10,930 nt of DNA from WHSM01 sp050701635 (GTDB taxonomy: Bacteria > Actinomycetota > Actinomycetes > Mycobacteriales > Micromonosporaceae). Under the pieces are notes generated by a model. The model saw only the letters and a program-made list of their open reading frames with translations, searched no databases and was not told where the DNA came from. Every line of letters begins with the position of its first letter. Position 1 is the first letter of the stretch. Location: contig JBOGDF010000184.1 in assembly GCA_050701635.1 (NCBI GenBank), positions 1 through 10,930 on the forward strand. Reading direction: 5' to 3'. The position numbers were made by a program, and so were the translations under genes. Shown here one piece after another: positions 8,215-10,930 of the stretch.

Positions 8215-10657
8215 TTTGGGTGGGGGCCTCGTCGTCGTTCCACCGGAAGATCAGGTATGCCAGGTACGGCAGCAGGATGGTCGACATCATCGCCGGCACC
8301 GCGATCCCGGAGTCGTTGAGCGCGAAGCCGAGCAGCGCCACCACCGCCGCGCCCCACAGGCAGGCTCGCATCCCGGGCACCCGGCGCCGCAGCGGCCCCA
8401 GCGCGTCGAACCGCCGCAGCGACAGCACGATCAGGAACGCCACCGCGATCGGCACCACCCAGGTCCAGATCGAGTGGGTCAGGATGTTCAGGTTGGCGAA
8501 GATCTTCCGCTCGATGATCGTCGCGAGCCCGCCGGTCTCGGTGGCCTGCCGCACCATCCGCCCCAGGTGGGTACGCTGCTCCGCCGGCCGTGCCAGGTCC
8601 ACCAGAGCGAACGCCGCGATCGTGCCGACCGTGGCCAGCCCGACCAGCGCCAGCCGGCGCCAGGTCACGCGTACCCCCGCCAACAGCAGCATCACCAGCG
8701 CGAACGACGGCACCGCCGCCAGTACGCCGCCGATGTCCGACCCGTACGCCGGATACCCGTCCACCACCACCGTGAACACCAGTACGGCCGCGACCACCAG
8801 CAGCGCCACCGCCCGCCACCGCCGACTCGGCTGCGTGGTGTCGGTCTCGGCGTCGGGGCTGGTCTCGGTCTCGGGGCTGGTCTCGGTCTCGGTGTCGGTG
8901 TCGCCTGAGGTGGGGCCGTTGGCGCGGCGGCGGGCCAGTACGGCGATCGCCCAACCGCCGGTCACCATGATCACGGCGCAGATCGCGACCAGCGAGAACG
9001 CGAAGTTGCCGTACCCGGAGAAGCGGCCGGCCACGATCGGTGAGTAGCCGAACACCGTCTCCAGCTGCAGCCGACCGCTGTAGAGCAGCACGTCGACGAT
9101 CATCGTGATCCAGGTGACGGTGACGATCAGCAGCGGCGGCAGCGCCGGGGCCGCGGTCGGCAGCCGGCGTCGCGCCGCCCACCCGATCGCCTGGGCGCCG
9201 GCCGCTATGCCCGCGGCGCAGAGCACCAGCGCGGCCAGATACCCGACCGCGCCGAGCTTGTCGTACGGCAGCAGCCCGGACAGGAACGTCGTGGTGGGCA
9301 CCGCCAGTACGGTCAGCAGCAGGAACCGGGTCGCCGAGCGCCAGCGTACGGTCGGCCACCGGCGTGGTGGGGCCTGGCCGGCGCGGCGGCGGCGCAGGAT
9401 CAGCATCAGCGAGGCCAGCAGGTAGGCCAGCACCTGCAACACGATGAACACCACGGTCACCGGACCGGCGACCCTGTCCCGGAAGACGGCGATCTCGTTC
9501 GCGCGGACGTACTCGCCGATGGTTTCCCGGTTCACCGGGCGGGGTTCGCCGAGCGCGATCGGCGTACCGGTCATGGCGGCCGGGGTGGCCACGCCGAGCC
9601 GTTCCAGCACGGTCGGCGCGATGTCCGGCAGGGTCAGGTAGCCGGGGCGGCGGGTGCTGCCGGAGACCGCGACGCCCGGCTCGACGCCCGGCCCGGCCAT
9701 CCCGAACAGGCCGAGCTGCTCGCCGGCGCGCGGCGTGGCCGGGCTCACCACCAGCACGAGATCGCTCTCCAGATCGACCTCGCGCAGCAGCTCCCCGAGC
9801 AGCCGGTCGGCCCGCTCCAGCGCCTGCCGGCGCAGCGCCAGCCAGGCCTGCGGCTCGGCCAGCTCGGAGAACGCGTCGACGCGTTCCAGGTCGCTCGCCT
9901 CGACCAGGGTCACGTCGTGGCTCTGCCATGCCGTGCCGAACGCGTCGGCGGTGGCCCGCGGGTCCATCCGGTAGCCGTACGGGGCGAGCGGGTCGCGCCG
10001 GTTGAGCTCGCTGGAGACCACGCCACCGTCGACCACGCCGGTGCTGTCCATCATCGCGAGCGCGGCCGAACGGTCCTTCTCGCGCCCGGCGTCGGCGTTG
10101 CCCAGCACCGCGGTGGTACGCCCCGCCGCGTGCAGCGCCGTACCCAGGGCGCCCGGCTCGGCGCCGTACCGGGCGGCTTCGTTCTCCGCGCGTACCGCCG
10201 CGATGTCCAGACACAGCACGTCGCCCCTCGGGGTGAGGCCGGTACGCGCCTCGAACGCCTGGTACGCCGCCCGCCCCTCGACCTGCTCGTCGCGGTCCAT
10301 CGCGTTGCCGCCGTGGTCCTCGCCGGTCAGCCCGTGGGCCCGGTTGCCGGCGCCGATGGTGGCGTACCCGTCGGCGGACATGGTGCGCGACCCGGCGGTA
10401 CGCGGGCTGAGCTGCGCCACCATGCTGCGCGAGAACAGCCGCGTCAGGTGCGGCAGGTCCGCCTCGGCGAAGTCCGCCCAGGTGACCCGCGGCAGCGCGA
10501 AGATCAACGCCTTGTCGGCCACCGGGACCGGCTGCCGCGCAGGCGCCGCCTGCGCCGGTACCGGCAGCATGCCGACCAGTACGGCAGCGAGCACCACGCC
10601 CAGCCAGCTGCGGCGTGGGACCCGGCGAGCCGTTTCCCCTAGTGTCGGCAGACCCAC
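8210..10657 (-). CDS. Exported alkaline-phosphatase-fold domain fused to a polytopic membrane region
   Basis: The product has 815 residues from GTG 10657. The signal peptide core is about 18-31, with cleavage likely after PAQA (34-37). The outer domain, about 45-395, resembles the alkaline phosphatase/sulfatase superfamily through LTLPDIAPTVLERLGV (341-356), TGTPI and RTMSADGYATIGAGNRA (91-107). About ten membrane helices follow between 398 and 806. Conserved-looking loops are LARPAEQRTHLGRMV (688-702) and NDSGIAVPA (781-789), which I associate with a family of actinobacterial and firmicute membrane proteins of unknown function. The usual metal-binding DG and DHG motifs are not visible; VVSPATP stands where TSDHG is expected. 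An acidic Thr/Glu linker (586-608) joins two helix groups. I chose GTG 10657 because it gives a proper signal peptide and has AGGAG four bases upstream. The frame is open further up, to GTG 10807 and the window edge, but lacks coding character there. The stop overlaps the clpB operator. Confidence 0.8.
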   Translation of the reverse strand: MGLPTLGETARRVPRRSWLGVVLAAVLVGMLPVPAQAAPARQPVPVADKALIFALPRVTWADFAEADLPHLTRLFSRSMVAQLSPRTAGSRTMSADGYATIGAGNRAHGLTGEDHGGNAMDRDEQVEGRAAYQAFEARTGLTPRGDVLCLDIAAVRAENEAARYGAEPGALGTALHAAGRTTAVLGNADAGREKDRSAALAMMDSTGVVDGGVVSSELNRRDPLAPYGYRMDPRATADAFGTAWQSHDVTLVEASDLERVDAFSELAEPQAWLALRRQALERADRLLGELLREVDLESDLVLVVSPATPRAGEQLGLFGMAGPGVEPGVAVSGSTRRPGYLTLPDIAPTVLERLGVATPAAMTGTPIALGEPRPVNRETIGEYVRANEIAVFRDRVAGPVTVVFIVLQVLAYLLASLMLILRRRRAGQAPPRRWPTVRWRSATRFLLLTVLAVPTTTFLSGLLPYDKLGAVGYLAALVLCAAGIAAGAQAIGWAARRRLPTAAPALPPLLIVTVTWITMIVDVLLYSGRLQLETVFGYSPIVAGRFSGYGNFAFSLVAICAVIMVTGGWAIAVLARRRANGPTSGDTDTETETSPETETSPDAETDTTQPSRRWRAVALLVVAAVLVFTVVVDGYPAYGSDIGGVLAAVPSFALVMLLLAGVRVTWRRLALVGLATVGTIAAFALVDLARPAEQRTHLGRMVRQATETGGLATIIERKIFANLNILTHSIWTWVVPIAVAFLIVLSLRRFDALGPLRRRVPGMRACLWGAAVVALLGFALNDSGIAVPAMMSTILLPYLAYLIFRWNDDEAPTQT
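8834..8902 (-). repeat. Simple tandem repeat encoding a Thr/Glu/Asp linker
   Basis: A roughly 18-base unit (TCTCGGTCTCGGGGCTGG at 8863-8880 on the plus strand) repeats imperfectly around a GTCTCG core. It encodes alternating Thr with Glu/Asp (TDTETETSPETETSPD) at residues 586-608, between membrane helices of the phosphatase-fold protein. The tract can expand or contract by slippage without breaking the frame. Confidence 0.75.
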
Positions 10658-10661
10658 GCCT

Positions 10662-10666
10662 CTCCT
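10662..10666 (-). promoter_or_regulatory. Ribosome binding site of the phosphatase-fold membrane protein
   Basis: AGGAG on the minus strand lies four bases before GTG 10657 and favours this start over GTG 10807. Confidence 0.55.
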
Positions 10667-10723
10667 GTCACCGTGATGTACGCCCGCGCTCGGGTGTTCG
10701 GCCGGTGCGTAGCCGGGAACGCC

Positions 10724-10735
10724 CGCGAATTCGCG
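10724..10735. promoter_or_regulatory. 12-base perfect palindrome CGCGAATTCGCG upstream of the membrane protein gene
   Basis: It lies 66 bases before the GTG at 10657, in the 273-base stretch to the right edge where I see no convincing gene. The AATT centre is uncommon in this composition. It may be an operator; palindromes of this length also occur by chance, so confidence is low. Confidence 0.25.
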
Positions 10736-10930
10736 TCTGTCAGCATCGCACTCCGGCGTACCGGGCGGTGCATCGGCACGACGCCACGCGTCCGTACCGT
10801 TATCCACGGTGCCACAGCCCGCCCAGCGGTCGCGTGCGGGTGGCCGGCGCGTTGGCGCCGCGCGGCAGGCTCGGGGTGGCGTCCGGCTGGCGGGTGCGGC
10901 CGGGTGGGCTGGCGCATCGGCGGCGTGGCC

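Noticed and set aside
10658..10807. Upstream extension of the membrane protein to GTG 10807
   Set aside because: It would add 50 polar residues before a good signal peptide, and AGGAG stands directly before GTG 10657. The longer form cannot be fully excluded.
10639..10917. 92-codon minus-strand frame at the right edge
   Set aside because: Pro/His/Arg-rich, overlaps the start of the membrane protein gene, no recognisable domain and no ribosome site.

Overview
The window is about 70% GC and has the look of a filamentous actinomycete. Codons end mostly in G or C, GTG starts are used, and clpB carries an HspR-type heat-shock operator. GTAC is very frequent, which gives an impression of Micromonosporaceae, but I cannot confirm a family without a search. 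I see no rRNA, tRNA, CRISPR array, transposase or phage gene. Six protein genes fill almost the whole window, and no gene-free stretch exceeds about 275 bases.

Layout, left to right. A PepSY-associated membrane protein lies on the minus strand and is cut by the left edge. A 180-base divergent spacer with a palindrome separates it from a plus-strand pair: a small VOC (glyoxalase-fold) protein and, nine bases later, a Gfo/Idh/MocA-type oxidoreductase. After a short, AT-richer spacer comes a secreted 892-residue protein. It has a signal peptide, three copies of a roughly 118-residue surface repeat ending in VDVQGW-like motifs, and a 420-residue C-terminal domain that I cannot assign firmly. This gene converges on clpB, and between them sits a perfect 22-base-pair inverted repeat, probably a bidirectional terminator or a dispersed palindromic element.

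The right half is on the minus strand. A large exported/membrane protein has a degenerate alkaline-phosphatase-like outer domain and about ten membrane helices. It reads directly into clpB. The HAIR operator of clpB (GTTGAGT-N7-ACTCAAG) overlaps the stop codon of this upstream gene, so heat-shock control of clpB is embedded in the end of an unrelated gene.

Functional links are limited. The VOC and oxidoreductase genes look like one small catabolic or modification operon. The surface protein stands alone with its own promoter-like region. clpB is an independently controlled chaperone gene. The most novel items are the three-repeat surface protein with its unassigned C-terminal domain, the phosphatase-fold membrane protein that lacks the usual metal ligands, and the HAIR/stop-codon overlap.
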